Shown one piece after another: positions 48,301 to 58,984 of a DNA stretch of 64,000 nucleotides. Within the stretch, counting starts at the first letter, position 1; each line of letters opens with the position of its first letter. Made by a program: the position numbers and the translations under genes. Location of the stretch: NCBI RefSeq assembly GCF_050947335.1, contig NC_134984.1, positions 14,241,926-14,305,925 on the forward strand, given 5' to 3'. This DNA comes from Megachile rotundata (lineage: Eukaryota; Arthropoda; Insecta; Hymenoptera; Megachilidae). The notes under the pieces are model-generated. The model made no database searches. It worked only from the letters and a program-made list of their open reading frames with translations, and was not told the origin of the DNA.

Positions 48301-51086
48301 AAATTCAACTTCAATGTAATAACTTTGTAACACATGTTCTAATAATTCATATACGTTATTTCTGGCTGTTGTATAAAAAGTAGATGAACTTTTATGAAAT
48401 ATTTCAGAAGGAAACAATAACTGCAAGGACATGTACTGTCAGTTATGATACACTGTATCTTCCTTTGGGTTAAAAATTCAACTTAAATCAACTTTACAAC
48501 TTTATAATACGCACACTAATATTCCATCTGTGTTACTTCTTATTTCCACATGAAAACTACTCTAAATTTTATGGAATATTTTAGAAGGAAACAATAACTG
48601 CAAGGACATAGTGTCAGTCAAAATGGTGTACCTCATGTGCCTTCCTACCTTAGGTTAAAAATTCAACTTAAATCAACCTTACAATTTTATAATACGCACA
48701 CTAATATTCCATCTGTGTTACTTCTTATTTCCACATGAAAACTACTCCAAATTTTATGGAATATTTTAGAAGGAAACAATAACTGCAAGGACATAGTGTC
48801 AGTCAAAATGGCACAACCTCGTGTGTCTTCCTACCTTAGGTTAAAAATTCAGGTGGAATCAACCCAAGTACTTTGTGATGCATTCTAATGTCTCACATAT
48901 GTTATTGCTATGGTATAAAAAGCAATTTGAATTTCATCAAATGTTTCAGAAGAAAATACTTGTAAAGTGTCCTTTAAAATCGAGCACCTAAATTGTCCTA
49001 CAAATGAATCCCATCAACTTTGCAATCATCAAGTAGCTATATAGATTTTTATACAATATCTACATAGCACATTATGCATTTCTACATATATTATATACAT
49101 ATATGTATGTCTAACAACACACAGAATATTATAATGTATGTTACTGGCTTAGTTAGTATCAAATGTGAACTTGACCTAGTATCTTCAATTAACCAGAAAT
49201 ATTGTCATACAATTGTACCAAGCTCTGCACCTAATTTGTTCATGAAATCATTTCACGTCCTATTTATCTCTCCGCTAAAAAACAGTTCTTCGGTCTACTA
49301 GAAATCTTCCTTGACCGTGTTTCATGACGGCCACAAATGGCGTTTCAATTTCCTCTTTAGGAAACCCGCCGCGCAAAACTGTTTCACGAAGAAACGTAGA
49401 TTTACTCGCATATAAAACCGTAATTCTCGGTACGCTTTGAATCATCGTTACACAACCTGTTACGTTAGATCACTCAACAATGCATCGTTCCAATACCTAT
49501 ACAGAAAAAAAAGATATTTCGCATGGATAGGAAATTGCAGACAGAAGTTACTACATCCGTTTCGGAGTAAATACCGCGTTGCGTTACGAGAACGACGCGA
49601 AATTGGCCATCATTTATATTCGTTCGACACGTCATTCGCGTATCATATTCATAATTGTTTAAATACGTGTGGAAATACGTGTGTTCAGATTTATATTTTT
49701 CTTTGTGGGTGCGTTTATGTGTTCATGGTTGAACAATGGTTTACTGCGTAATTTAACGTTGGGTGCTAAGGTTGATTTGTATTTTTATCGATGAAGCATT
49801 GTTAATTGTCTTGGACTGGGGTGGGGGACTTAGGTAGTGGGGAATTCTAGGTTTATTTAGTTTTTGTGATGTGGGTTCTTTTGGGTAGATTTTTAGGCAG
49901 TACATAGGGTAGGGTTTGGGATTTTGGGAGTTTTGGGACTTTGGGATTTTGGGATTTTGGGATATTGGGACTTTTGGGATTTTGGGACTTTTGGGAGTTT
50001 TGGGAGTTTTGGGACTTTTGGGACTTTTGGGAGTTTTGGGAGTTTTGGGACTTTGGGATTTTGGGATTTTGGGATTTTGGGAGTTTTGGGACTTTGGGAC
50101 TTTGGGATTTTGGGATTTTGGGATTTTGAGATTTTGGGACTTTTGGGAGTTTTGGGAGTTTTGGGACTTTTGGGAGTCTTGAGACTTTTGGGACTTCTAG
50201 GATTTTGGGACTTTTGGGACTTCTAGAACTTTGGCACTTTGGGATTCTTGGGACTTTGGGAGTTTTGAGACTTTTGGGACTTCTAAAACTTTGGCACTTT
50301 GGGATTCTTGGGACTTTGGGAGTTTTGGGACTTCTAGGATTTTGGGACTTTGGGATTTTGGGAGTTTTGGAATTTTTAGAACTTCTGGGACTTTGAAACT
50401 TTGGGACTTTGAGAGTTTTGGGACTTTTAGGATTTTGGGACTTCGGAAGTTTTGCGATTTTTGGGACTTCTGAGACATTGAAAGTTTTGAGAGGTTTTGA
50501 ACTTTTTGCACTTTGAGAGTTTTGGGAATTTTAGGACTTTGGGACTTTGGAAGTTTTGGGACTTATTGAACTTTTAGGTCTTTGAGAGTTTTGGAACTTT
50601 TGGGACCTTTGGAAATTCTATGACTTCGAGACTTTGGGAGTATTGGGACTTTTAGGATTTTGCTATTTTGGGACTTTGAAACTTTGGGACTTTTGGGACT
50701 TTTGAAACATTTAGGACTTTAAAACTTTTGAATATGAAACTTTGAGTTAGCATATACCCTATTATTATATTAATTTACATGAACTTGCAATGTATGCTCC
50801 ATGTATCCCAATGTTCCAATATTCTTTTAAATGTTCTTTTTCAGAAAACGGCGCACGAGTAGTGATACGTCAATGCTCGACTCCAAACGTCGACGAGGCA
50901 GATATCCATGACGGTCCCTGCAGCGCAATGGCAATTTCAAGTCGAAATGTAATTGAATCCTGCCACATTTGCAGCACCGATCTCTGCAATTCTGCAACGA
51001 ATGCATCAATCATGAAACCTCTGTTCGTCTTTACCATGGCAGTTATCGGTTATCGTTATATTCAATCGAAACACGACATTGTTTAA
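45314..51086 (+). CDS. Ly6/uPAR (LU) three-finger protein, gene LU-E
   Basis: Exons are 45314-45374, 47085-47243 and 50845-51086; both introns are phase 1 and the product is 153 residues. The signal peptide is MYPRSAWALVFFGLVVLARS. Exon 2 carries Cys1-5 (LQCWDCASNMNAMC, KTC, ICRK) and exon 3 Cys6-10 (RQCST, GPCSA, SCHIC, LCNS). An NVT sequon follows Cys3. The hydrophobic stretch MKPLFVFTMAVIGY is followed by a short charged end, weaker than a classical GPI signal but still plausible. Intron 2 (3.6 kb) contains decayed Ly6 exon copies and a guanine-rich minisatellite ending about 100 bp before exon 3. SCHIC..DLCN is, from memory, like fly crooked. As with its neighbours the likely site of action is the cell surface. 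Confidence 0.9.
48290..49044 (+). pseudogene. Tandem array of decayed Ly6 exon-2 copies (about 180-bp unit, four copies)
   Basis: Four units, each with an intron-like 3' end (TATTTCAG or TATTTTAG) followed by an exon-like start at 48,408, 48,585, 48,770 and 48,950. The last copy reads ENTCKVSFKIEHLNC then PTNESHQLCNHQVAI, which aligns with LU-B DTNCTVDKVDIKYLQMC then PESKPFCRKAVYI, covering Cys3-5. It is open for 30 codons, but the donor is lost (ATAT|AGATTT instead of ATAT|GTAAGT) and Cys1-2 are missing. The upstream copies read GNNNCKD and soon stop. They lie in LU-E intron 2. Confidence 0.62.
49130..49300 (+). pseudogene. Possible decayed Ly6 exon 3 beside the exon-2 relics
   Basis: After a possible acceptor (GGCTTAG|TTAGT at 49,152/49,153) the frame reads VSIKCELDLV, then NQKYCHTIV, resembling LU-D exon 3 TVRGC and DGYCKHEK (Cys6 and Cys7). 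The later cysteines and the Cys-Asn are absent. The match is weak on its own; its position 100 bp after the exon-2 relic makes it more credible. It would make the pair a dead LU gene nested in LU-E intron 2. Confidence 0.35.
49301..49915 (+). other. LU-E intron 2, middle part
   Basis: An open frame at 49,437-49,751 (104 codons) has scattered Cys but no LU spacing or other domain. No splice or promoter signal supports it. Confidence 0.4.
49916..50745 (+). repeat. Guanine-run minisatellite GGGATTTT/GGGAGTTTT/GGGACTTTT (LU-E intron 2)
   Basis: GGG runs recur every 8-9 bp on the coding strand, densest at 49,918-50,360, then eroding toward 50,745. The spacing satisfies the usual four-run G-quadruplex rule many times over, in DNA and in pre-mRNA. 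The array ends about 100 bp before the acceptor of LU-E exon 3. Frames through it are artefacts. Confidence 0.9.
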
Positions 51087-51394
51087 TACCTTGAAAATAT
51101 TATTATCGTATAAGAACGATGATTCTTTAAATAACCGTTTCGAAGGTGGAAAAGAAAAGTATTCGAATCGTCGTAAGCGTGAATTTTTTATTTCTTTGCA
51201 AGTTCAACGATGTTATTGTTTGTTAATGTTTGATCTATATGGTTGCTACAGAATTATGACGTGTGGTGCGGGACTGGGTTTATCTAGGGGAAATTTTGGA
51301 ATTGCTAAACTTACAAGTTGCGTTTTCAAATTTGTATATTTTCGAGTTTGTGAATTGTGGAATTTCGACATTTGTGAATTAAAATTTTGAATTT

Positions 51395-52235
51395 TTGAAT
51401 TTCTGAATTCCAAAATTTCGAAATTGCCAAAATTCCCAAAATTCCAGCATTCCATAAATTTAAAAATTCCAAACTTGTAAAATCCCAAAATTTCGAAATT
51501 CCAAAATTCCCAAAATTCCAAAATTCTCAAAGTTCAAAAATTTCCCAAATTCCCAAATTCCCAAATTCCCAAATTTCAAAATTCTCAAATCCCAAAATTC
51601 CAAAATTCCAAAATTCTAAAATTCCAGAATTTCCAAATTCCCAAAATTTCCAAAATTCCCAAAATTCCCAAATTTTCAAAGTTCCACAATTTCCCAAATT
51701 CCCAAATTCCCAAATTCCCAAATTTCAAAACTCTCAAATCCCAAAATTCCAAAATTCTAAAATTCTAAAATTCCAGAATTTCCAAATTCCCAAAATTTCC
51801 AAAATTCCCAAAATTCCCAAAATTCTCAAAATTCCCAAAATTCAAAAATTCTCAAAGTTCCACAATTTCCCAAATTCCCAAATACCCAAATTTCAAAACT
51901 CTCAAATCCCAAAATTCTAAAATTCCAGAATTTCCAAATTCCCAAAATTCCTAAAATTCCAAGACTCAAAGTTTCGAAATTTCTCAAATTCCAAAATTCC
52001 CAAATCCCAAAATCCCCAAATTCCCAAATTCCCAAATTCCCAAATTCCAAAATTCCCAAATTCCCAAATTCCAAAATTCCCAAATTCCCAAATTCCCAAA
52101 TTCCAAAATTCCCAAATTCTAAAATTCCCAAAATCCCTAATACCCCGAAAATTCCAAAATTCTAAAATTTCCAAAGTTGCAAAATTCCCCAAATTTAAAA
52201 AAATTCTAAATTTTCCAATTCCATTATAATTCACT
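51395..52235. repeat. Minisatellite of AAATTCCC/AAAATTCC units downstream of LU-E
   Basis: Inverse orientation of the GGGAATTT family, with longer internal duplications (the 51,540-51,680 and 51,690-51,830 segments repeat the same series of variants, about 145-150 bp apart). It may be part of a long LU-E 3' UTR, since a poly(A) signal (ACAATAAATG) follows at about 52,533. Confidence 0.88.
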
Positions 52236-53523
52236 ATAAGGACAAAAGTTCCAACCTTTTCCTATATCGCAAAATTCCCTAGATCCCCCGTCCTCCAACG
52301 TACCAGTAATTTTCGTTGTATCAGTACATCTTATTATAATGGTTCTGCATGATTGGTACAAGCTCGTTAGTGTTTTATAGTTAGATGTACCTTGTTAGTG
52401 TTTTAAATAGATCGTTTGATACACGTCACTGTAGTCGCGTCAACGTACTAATTTAATAGTTTATTTAATGATTTACGACGTTATTTTTGTATAACATCTG
52501 TATATAGATTTGATGTGTTCTACGTGGTTGTACAATAAATGAAAATTGTTCATTCGATATTATTTGATTAAGGGAACGAGTCCGTGGTGTCACGCACGAT
52601 TTAATTAGAACTCTATAGCAATTAACAGACGCGTATCTAATATAATTACACGCTTCTCTTTTTTATCTGCACACTTTTTATATCTTCTTTTTCTACTACT
52701 TTCGTGTCTCGTGTCGTTTCTTTTTAGAAAAACAAAAAAAGACGAGAAGAAAATATAACTTATCAGGTATCCGTCCAATTAATAGAATAATATTTTATTA
52801 TTCTTTCTTCGCTGTTAGCGGAAGATACGTTAGCTTTTTGTACTTCTGGAAATTGTATCGATTAAATTGTTTATGAAATGAATGTTTAGAGATTGGCTAG
52901 GAAATTTTTGATTAGGCGTTATGTTACTGTAAAATGTAGAAATTATTAAACTCAGTATGGAAAATTGCATCTGACATTTTTAATCCTCGGTTTTACACCT
53001 ACTTTTGTAGTAGAATATATTTTTAGAGATGTTAAATAAATAATAAGAATATAATTACTAACTGTACTATAACTTTGGAAGCATGAAAACTAACCTCAAA
53101 CTTTTTAATATTTCTAATAAAAATTTAATAACACGATAAATCCTATAAAATTGACAAATGTTTAAAAATATTTTTTTATATTATTTATAATTAAAATGAT
53201 GAGTCAATTTACGGTGATATACGCAATAATCTTTATTTTACAAAAACAGAAATGTCAATAATGATAATGCAATCTTAACCTATAAAGTGAAGAAAAAAAG
53301 AAAGTAATGCTGAATGATATAATACATTTTTATAACAGCATCCGCAGCTTGCGCTTATTCTAATGTTGAAACAATTTTAATTACTAATATATATTATTTG
53401 TATTATTGTACGGTGTTCTTAATAATTAACGTATTAAGAAAATGGCATAGTTGTTGCATATCAAATGAAATGTCAAGCTATTGACAAACTGAAAATCTTA
53501 TCTTTTTCGTATCTTTTTTATAC
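52236..53523. other. Spacer between LU-E and NT1
   Basis: AT-rich. It includes the probable LU-E poly(A) signal near 52,533. No exon was recognised. Confidence 0.45.
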
Positions 53524-53733
53524 GGCGATATACGTAAATTATTTGGCAGTTTAGTATATGACATTCAAACTTCATTTGTATTAAAATAAAAGTGATTAAT
53601 AATATTTTAAGTAGTTGATATTTATTATATTTATTATATCAATCATTTAAAAAATTATTAATTATTTTAATTTTAATACAAATAAAAATTGAATGTCATA
53701 TATTAGGCTGTCAAATAATTTACGTATATCGCC
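53524..53733. mobile_element. Palindromic MITE, arms of about 95 bp
   Basis: It starts GGCGATATACGTAAATTATT and ends with its complement. The inverse match continues inward (TGACATTCAA against TTGAATGTCA; TTTGTATTAAAATAA against TTTTAATACAAATAA) almost to the centre, so the whole 210 bp can form one hairpin. Non-coding. The superfamily is not determined. Confidence 0.7.
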
Positions 53734-54777
53734 TCACTGTCTTTATAGCACAGTTAACCTTCAAACTGGTACATAAATCAAATGTAATCAGATCTCGCCA
53801 CGTTTTAAAACCAGCCATTTTATATGCAACAAAGGCTAATACCTCATACTGACTAAGACGAAAAGCTTAATTAATTAAAACGATAAAAAACGTGTCACGA
53901 TAAAATCGTGTTGCTATTACAAATGACTTACGTAATAAATGTAACGAAGTCCGATTCATTTACATAGATCTTACGGCAATCAAACACGATTTATAACAAA
54001 AGGTAATATCAACTCTTGTGTGATATTGCATCATCCTTAGATTTGCAATTCAATTAAAAAATAAGTAAAACAGTTTAATAGCACTTCGAATACTATTTGC
54101 AATGAAAAATTCAATAATTTTACAGTATTCGTAGTATTATAAATCTAGAATTATAATTCTATTAGCACTTTGTCACGTTTGAGAAGTTTGATGCTGCAGG
54201 CATCCAAGATGGCGGCGAAGCAACGCGTTCGACTGTGTTTTAAAAAGTAAAACTATTAAATTCACGGTAGAGTAAAAAAGTAAATGAGTCAATTTTCAGA
54301 ATTTATATTTTTCATCCAATTTCGACGATTTTGTTTTCAAATGATAATTAAATTTCGAAAAGAATTCTCTTCTTATGAAGAGAAAGTGGAAGAAGGTTCT
54401 CAGTTGCGTTTTAACAGCAAAAACAATTGTGTCATAACTAGTTCAACTTGCTTATAATATTAAAAATAATTTTTTAATTACTGCTAAATAACATAAAGTC
54501 AGAAAATCAGATTTTCGAAAATCAGAAAATCTTCCAAAATCAGATTTGTCAACTTTATTATTAAATTAACAAAATGTGATTCCTCAGAAAAATCTGAACT
54601 CTTCGAAATTTAATTGGCACTTAAAAAAATAATCTGATCAGCCAGCATTCGGTTGCAAACTTCATTTCGCCTGATCTCGAAAGTGCATCAATGTGTTAAT
54701 TTACAACTTCTTCCAAGGAAGAAATAAAACTCTCTCCGCCATTTTTATCCTAGCACAGAAAATCTATAGCACAAGAT
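53734..54777. other. 3' flank of NT1
   Basis: AT-rich without recognised genes. AAGATGGCGGC (54,208-54,218) is a perfect match to the YY1 consensus, isolated here. Confidence 0.4.
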
Positions 54778-57700
54778 CTAATTTCGATTATTGGATGCAG
54801 TGAATTTGTGACCAGGCGGATCGCATCTGCAAACACAGCACGATGGAAACAGAAACCAGTCCATGAAGATTCCTTTGCAATCATTATCGGGATCGTAGGC
54901 GAGTAATCGGTGCCATTTGTATTTCTGTTCGCAACCGCAATCTCCCGTGCAACGATTTGTTTGAGTTTTCCTAAAAAAAAAACATCGCCATTTTGTTAGC
55001 TGACGATCCTGAAACGGGATGGTTGTACATATCGGAAATCGAAGTAACTTACGAGCAAACTTCTTGATGAATGGCTTGCTCGAAGTGCTGCGTATTCACG
55101 ATGGCGCGAACTTTTCCGGCGCTGTTGCTGGCCCAATATGGCGTCACTATTTCTACTTTAGATTCGCACGCGTCGATTCTGAAACATTATATAACTTTGT
55201 TTTTATATTTCCGCGTTTTTTGAAGGTTTTTGTATTTATATTAAATTAAACTTTGCTCCCAGGATTTCTGAATGAGGATTTGAATATGTATATTTTAATC
55301 ACTTGCAGTAGGATTCTAGTGTGATAGATTACCGCACGATAGATTACTACTCGTTCGATAATTGGATGTTAGCTTATTACGCGGTGGGTTATTTTTTGAT
55401 TATTAATAGATTACCACGCGATAGATTACTACACGTTCGATAACTAGATGTCAGATTATTGTGTGACAGATTACTATGTATTAGGTTATTAACCGTTAGA
55501 TTACTACGCGATAGCTTAGTACACGTTCGATAACTAGACGTCAGATTATTATGCGATAGATTACCATGTGTTAGATTATTAACTGTTAGATTACCACGCG
55601 ATAGATTACTACACGTTCGATAACTAGACATCAGATTATTATGTGATAGATTACCACGTGCCAAAATTAACACGCATTGAAAATTGAAAATGTACAAATC
55701 TGCCAATCTATCAATCTACCAATCCATCAATCTACCAATCTACCAATCTACCAATTTACCAATTTACCAATTTACCAATCTATTAATCTACCAATCTACC
55801 AATCTACCAATCCATCAATTTACCAATTTACCAATCTACCAATCTACCAATCTACCAATCTACCAATCTACCAATCTACCAATCTACCAATCTACCAATC
55901 TACCAATCTACCAATCTACCAATCTACCAATCTACCAATCTACCAATCTACCAATCTACCAATCTACCAATCTACCAATCTACCAATCTACCAATCTACC
56001 AATCTACCAATCTACCAATCTACCAATCTACCAATCCACCAATCCATCAACTTACCAATCTACCAATCTACCAATCCATCAATCTACTAATCTACCAATC
56101 TACCAATCTACCAATCCACCAATCCACCAATCCACCAATCCACCAATCCACCAATCCACCAATCCACCAATGCACCAATACACCAATCCATCAATCTACC
56201 AAGTTTACGTAACGATGATATAAAATATACATACCTGCCACTGTCGTTTCGATTCTTCTCAGAAGACTGTCTAGGATTCCTGGTTCTCCTGACATTACCG
56301 AAAAACGACTCTCCATTAGCCTGGATCTCTACATCCAAATCGTCCTGAAATCTAGGTCCACCATCTGGAATGTCATGGTTAGTCGCTTCCCTGGTTTTTC
56401 TTCTCTTCAGTGTTCGATGACCGGGTTCCCTACTAGACGATCCGTATCCCGAATTCATCTCGAAATCTCCATACATCCTTTTCATCAGCGCTTTATTCTC
56501 GTCGATAAAACGTTCTATCCGCTCTCTGCAACAATTTTATTACGTCTATTTTATTACCTGTCGATCGTCACGTATTCAATCAAAATGTAAGCAACCTTGT
56601 AAACTAGAATTTCGAGTCTGATTTACCGATGTCAACCTGCTAGTTGGCGCGTGGAGAGTCTTTAGCATATGACGGGCGTTTAGCACATATCAAAATTTTT
56701 ATATTAGTACTGAATTATTAGATTTCTGAATTTCTGCAGTTTTATATTCTTGAGATTTTATGTTTTTCGATTTATGACGGCGGATTAGATATTTAAGAAA
56801 AATCTGTCGATTAGAGAAGTTTGATGAGAGGTAGCTTTATAGTATGAGTAGGTTATACGGTACTACAGTTTGCTACATCCCCAAATTGCTACGTTGCCAA
56901 ATTGCTACGTCCCCAAGTTGCTACGTCCCCAAATTGCCACGTCCCCAAATTCCCACATCCCCGAATTTCCACGTCCTCAAATTTCCACATTGCGAAATTT
57001 CCACGTCCCCAAATTCCCACATCCCCAAATTTTCACGTCCCTAAATTCCCACATCCCCAAATTGCCACGTCCCCGAATTCCCACATCCCCAAATTCCCAC
57101 ATCCCCAAATTCCCACATCCCCAAATTCCCACATCCCCAAATTTTCACGTCCCCAAATTCCTGCATTCCCAAATTTCCACGTCCCTAAATTCCCACATCC
57201 CCAAATTGCCACGTCCCCGAATTCCCACATCCCCAAATTCCCACATCCCCAAATTCCCACATCCCCAAATTCCCACATCCCCAAATTTTCACGTCCCCAA
57301 ATTCCTGCATTCCCAAATTTCCACGTCTCCAAATTCCCACATCCCCAAATTTCCACGTCCCCAAATTCCCACATCCCCAAATTGCCACGTCCCCGAATTC
57401 CCACATTCCCAAATTTCCACGTCCCCAAATTCCCACATCCCCAAATTCCCATATCCCCAAATTCCCACATTTCCAAATTCCCACATTCCCAAATTCCCAC
57501 ATCTCCAAATTTCCACGTCCCCAAATTCCCATATCCCCAAATTCCTACATTTCTAAATTCTCACATTCCCAAATTCCCACAACCCCAAATGCCTACATTC
57601 CCAAATTCTCACATCCCCAAATTGTTACATCCCCAAATTGCTACATTCCTGAATTCATACATCCCCAAATTCCTACATCCCTAAATTCCCATATCCCCAA

Positions 57701-58846
57701 ATCGCTATATCCTCAAATTCTCACAACCCCCAGTTTCCACATCCCCAAAGAGCTACGTCCTTAAATACATTCCCAAATAGCTACATACCCAAATACATCC
57801 CCAAACCTACGTCCCCAAATACATCTCCAAACCTACGTCCGTACGATACCATCCTACATCCTCAAGTTACTACCATAATTGCCTCTCACGCGCCAACTTA
57901 TGGGTTGACACCCGTACATCGAAGCGACTGGCTCCTGAATTTTACGGAGGCTGATAAAGGTTCATATTCTTTTTTCCGTTTCAACAGTAGCCGCATTCGA
58001 TAAACGAGATGGTTCTTTTTTCTTTTCGAAGGTTATATAAGTCTGCCTGTTTTATCCTTCGATTATCGACGTTTTGCATTTTATCTTATTCAAAGATATT
58101 GTTCAACGCTAATTAACTTGTTTTATGCTTCCGAGATAACGAGACATTTTTACTTTATTGTGTAAGCGTTCTCAGAAATATTTTCTTAACCTAAGTTTTT
58201 ATTAACTTAGAGTCAGGTTGTGTGGCTATTAAAAATAACAGGTTGGATGGTGAATGTATGAAAGGAAAACGGAATATCTTTTCTAGGCTGCGTGTATAAT
58301 CTTAATTTATGGTATTATGTAATAAATGTTAGATTTGTAATTTTATTGTATGATTTGAATGTGTAATGAAGTATAATAAATAAGTAGTTTGATGAAGCGT
58401 TGAAGAATTAAGAAATAAATTTTGAATTAAGAAATTTCAATTATATGAAGAATAAATAAATGTACATTAAATTTTATTCGAATTTGTTTAATGATTTGAA
58501 AATAAATTTCAAATTAAAATTAAAAATCTGTTGTTACGAGAAAACTAAATAAATCTAAATTAAATTTTCTTCAAATTTGTTTAATGATTTGAAAAGTTTG
58601 AGTGGTGAGAAGAGTGTGAGGTTTATTTGAAACTTGATGTTATGTAGTAGATTATTTACATATGGTAAAAAGCGGACGTTAAATAATAAAAATATGATTA
58701 GAGTACTGTTACAATTATTACATTGGGTATGTATTTCCAGCAGTTGGACAGAACAGCTGATGATATTTTTTAATACATGGTACACCACGTACCAAATCAC
58801 CCCTTAGTTCCACGCCCAGGGCGACTGAAAGGGCAGTCCAAAGTAT
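54778..58846 (-). CDS. NT1: Neurotrophin 1 / Spaetzle-2-like cystine-knot ligand, 3' exons (partial)
   Basis: Exons on minus are 58846-58801 (tentative), 56525-56235, 55178-55053 and 54970-54778 (stop). Phases agree: AG+A between the 56.2 and 55.2 kb exons, TC+G before the last. The C-terminal domain starts at about IDACESKVEIVTPYW and runs on through RAIVNTQHFEQAI, QEVC, RCTGDCGCEQKYKWHRL, DNDCKGIFMDWFLFPSCCVC: a Spaetzle-type cystine knot. From memory this is closest to NT1 (Spz2), a secreted ligand of Toll-related receptors supporting neuron survival and axon targeting. The exon at 56.2-56.5 kb encodes a hydrophilic, basic prodomain piece with RRTRNPR that could hold the processing site. 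The signal peptide and most of the prodomain are not identified and lie upstream, possibly beyond the right edge. The introns are filled with minisatellites. Confidence 0.78.
55320..55675. repeat. Tandem array, about 90-bp unit, four copies (NT1 intron)
   Basis: ACGTTCGATAACTAGA recurs at about 55,350 (variant), 55,432, 55,522 and 55,612, separated by GATAGATTACC-type words. It is built from about 22-bp subunits of the type TAGATTAYYACGCGATAGAT. Confidence 0.8.
55695..56207. repeat. 8-bp microsatellite (CTACCAAT)n, about 60 copies
   Basis: Nearly uninterrupted CTACCAAT with CCATCAAT, CCACCAAT and TTACCAAT variants. It ends 28 bp from the 5' splice site of the NT1 exon at 56,235. The plus strand carries CCAAT every 8 bp; the minus (transcribed) strand carries GGTAGA every 8 bp. 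Frames with Gln-Ser-Thr-Asn-Leu-Pro-Ile-Tyr repeats are artefacts. Confidence 0.95.
56629..57911. mobile_element. Inverted-repeat-bounded element enclosing a minisatellite (NT1 intron)
   Basis: The left end at about 56,631 reads GTCAACCTGCTAGTTGGCGC then GTGGAGAG. The right end, inverted from about 57,911, reads GTCAACCCATAAGTTGGCGC then GTGAGAGG. About 30-bp terminal repeats thus enclose 1.28 kb, most of it minisatellite. No transposase frame exists. It is probably a non-autonomous DNA transposon in which a tandem array expanded. Confidence 0.55.
56875..57760. repeat. 16-17-bp minisatellite CCCCAAATTCCCACAT
   Basis: About 50 units with CACGTCC/CACATCC/CACATTCC variants and a larger duplicated block of about 120 bp (57,045-57,170 and 57,185-57,310 share the same variant order). 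Long frames on both strands (for example 56,902-57,684) are artefacts of absent stop codons. Confidence 0.92.
57912..58800 (-). other. NT1 intron, distal part
   Basis: AT-rich with no recognised exon apart from the tentative one that ends at 58,801. Confidence 0.4.
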
Positions 58847-58984
58847 CTGTAACAGAATTGAGCTTTATTGTTATAGCATGTGTATCAAAATTATGTTTTA
58901 TGAATTTGCAAATTGATAAATTAAGAAGATTATTAACTTATAAATTTACAAATATGAAAATTATCAAATTTCAAAATTCCTAAA

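Noticed and set aside
49437..49751. 104-codon plus-strand frame with several Cys in LU-E intron 2
   Set aside because: The cysteine spacing does not fit the LU pattern and no splice signals support it.
55677..56223. Open frames of Gln-Ser-Thr-Asn-Leu-Pro-Ile-Tyr repeats
   Set aside because: Product of the 8-bp CTACCAAT microsatellite; the period is not a multiple of three, so the 24-bp codon cycle stays open only because the unit lacks stop codons.
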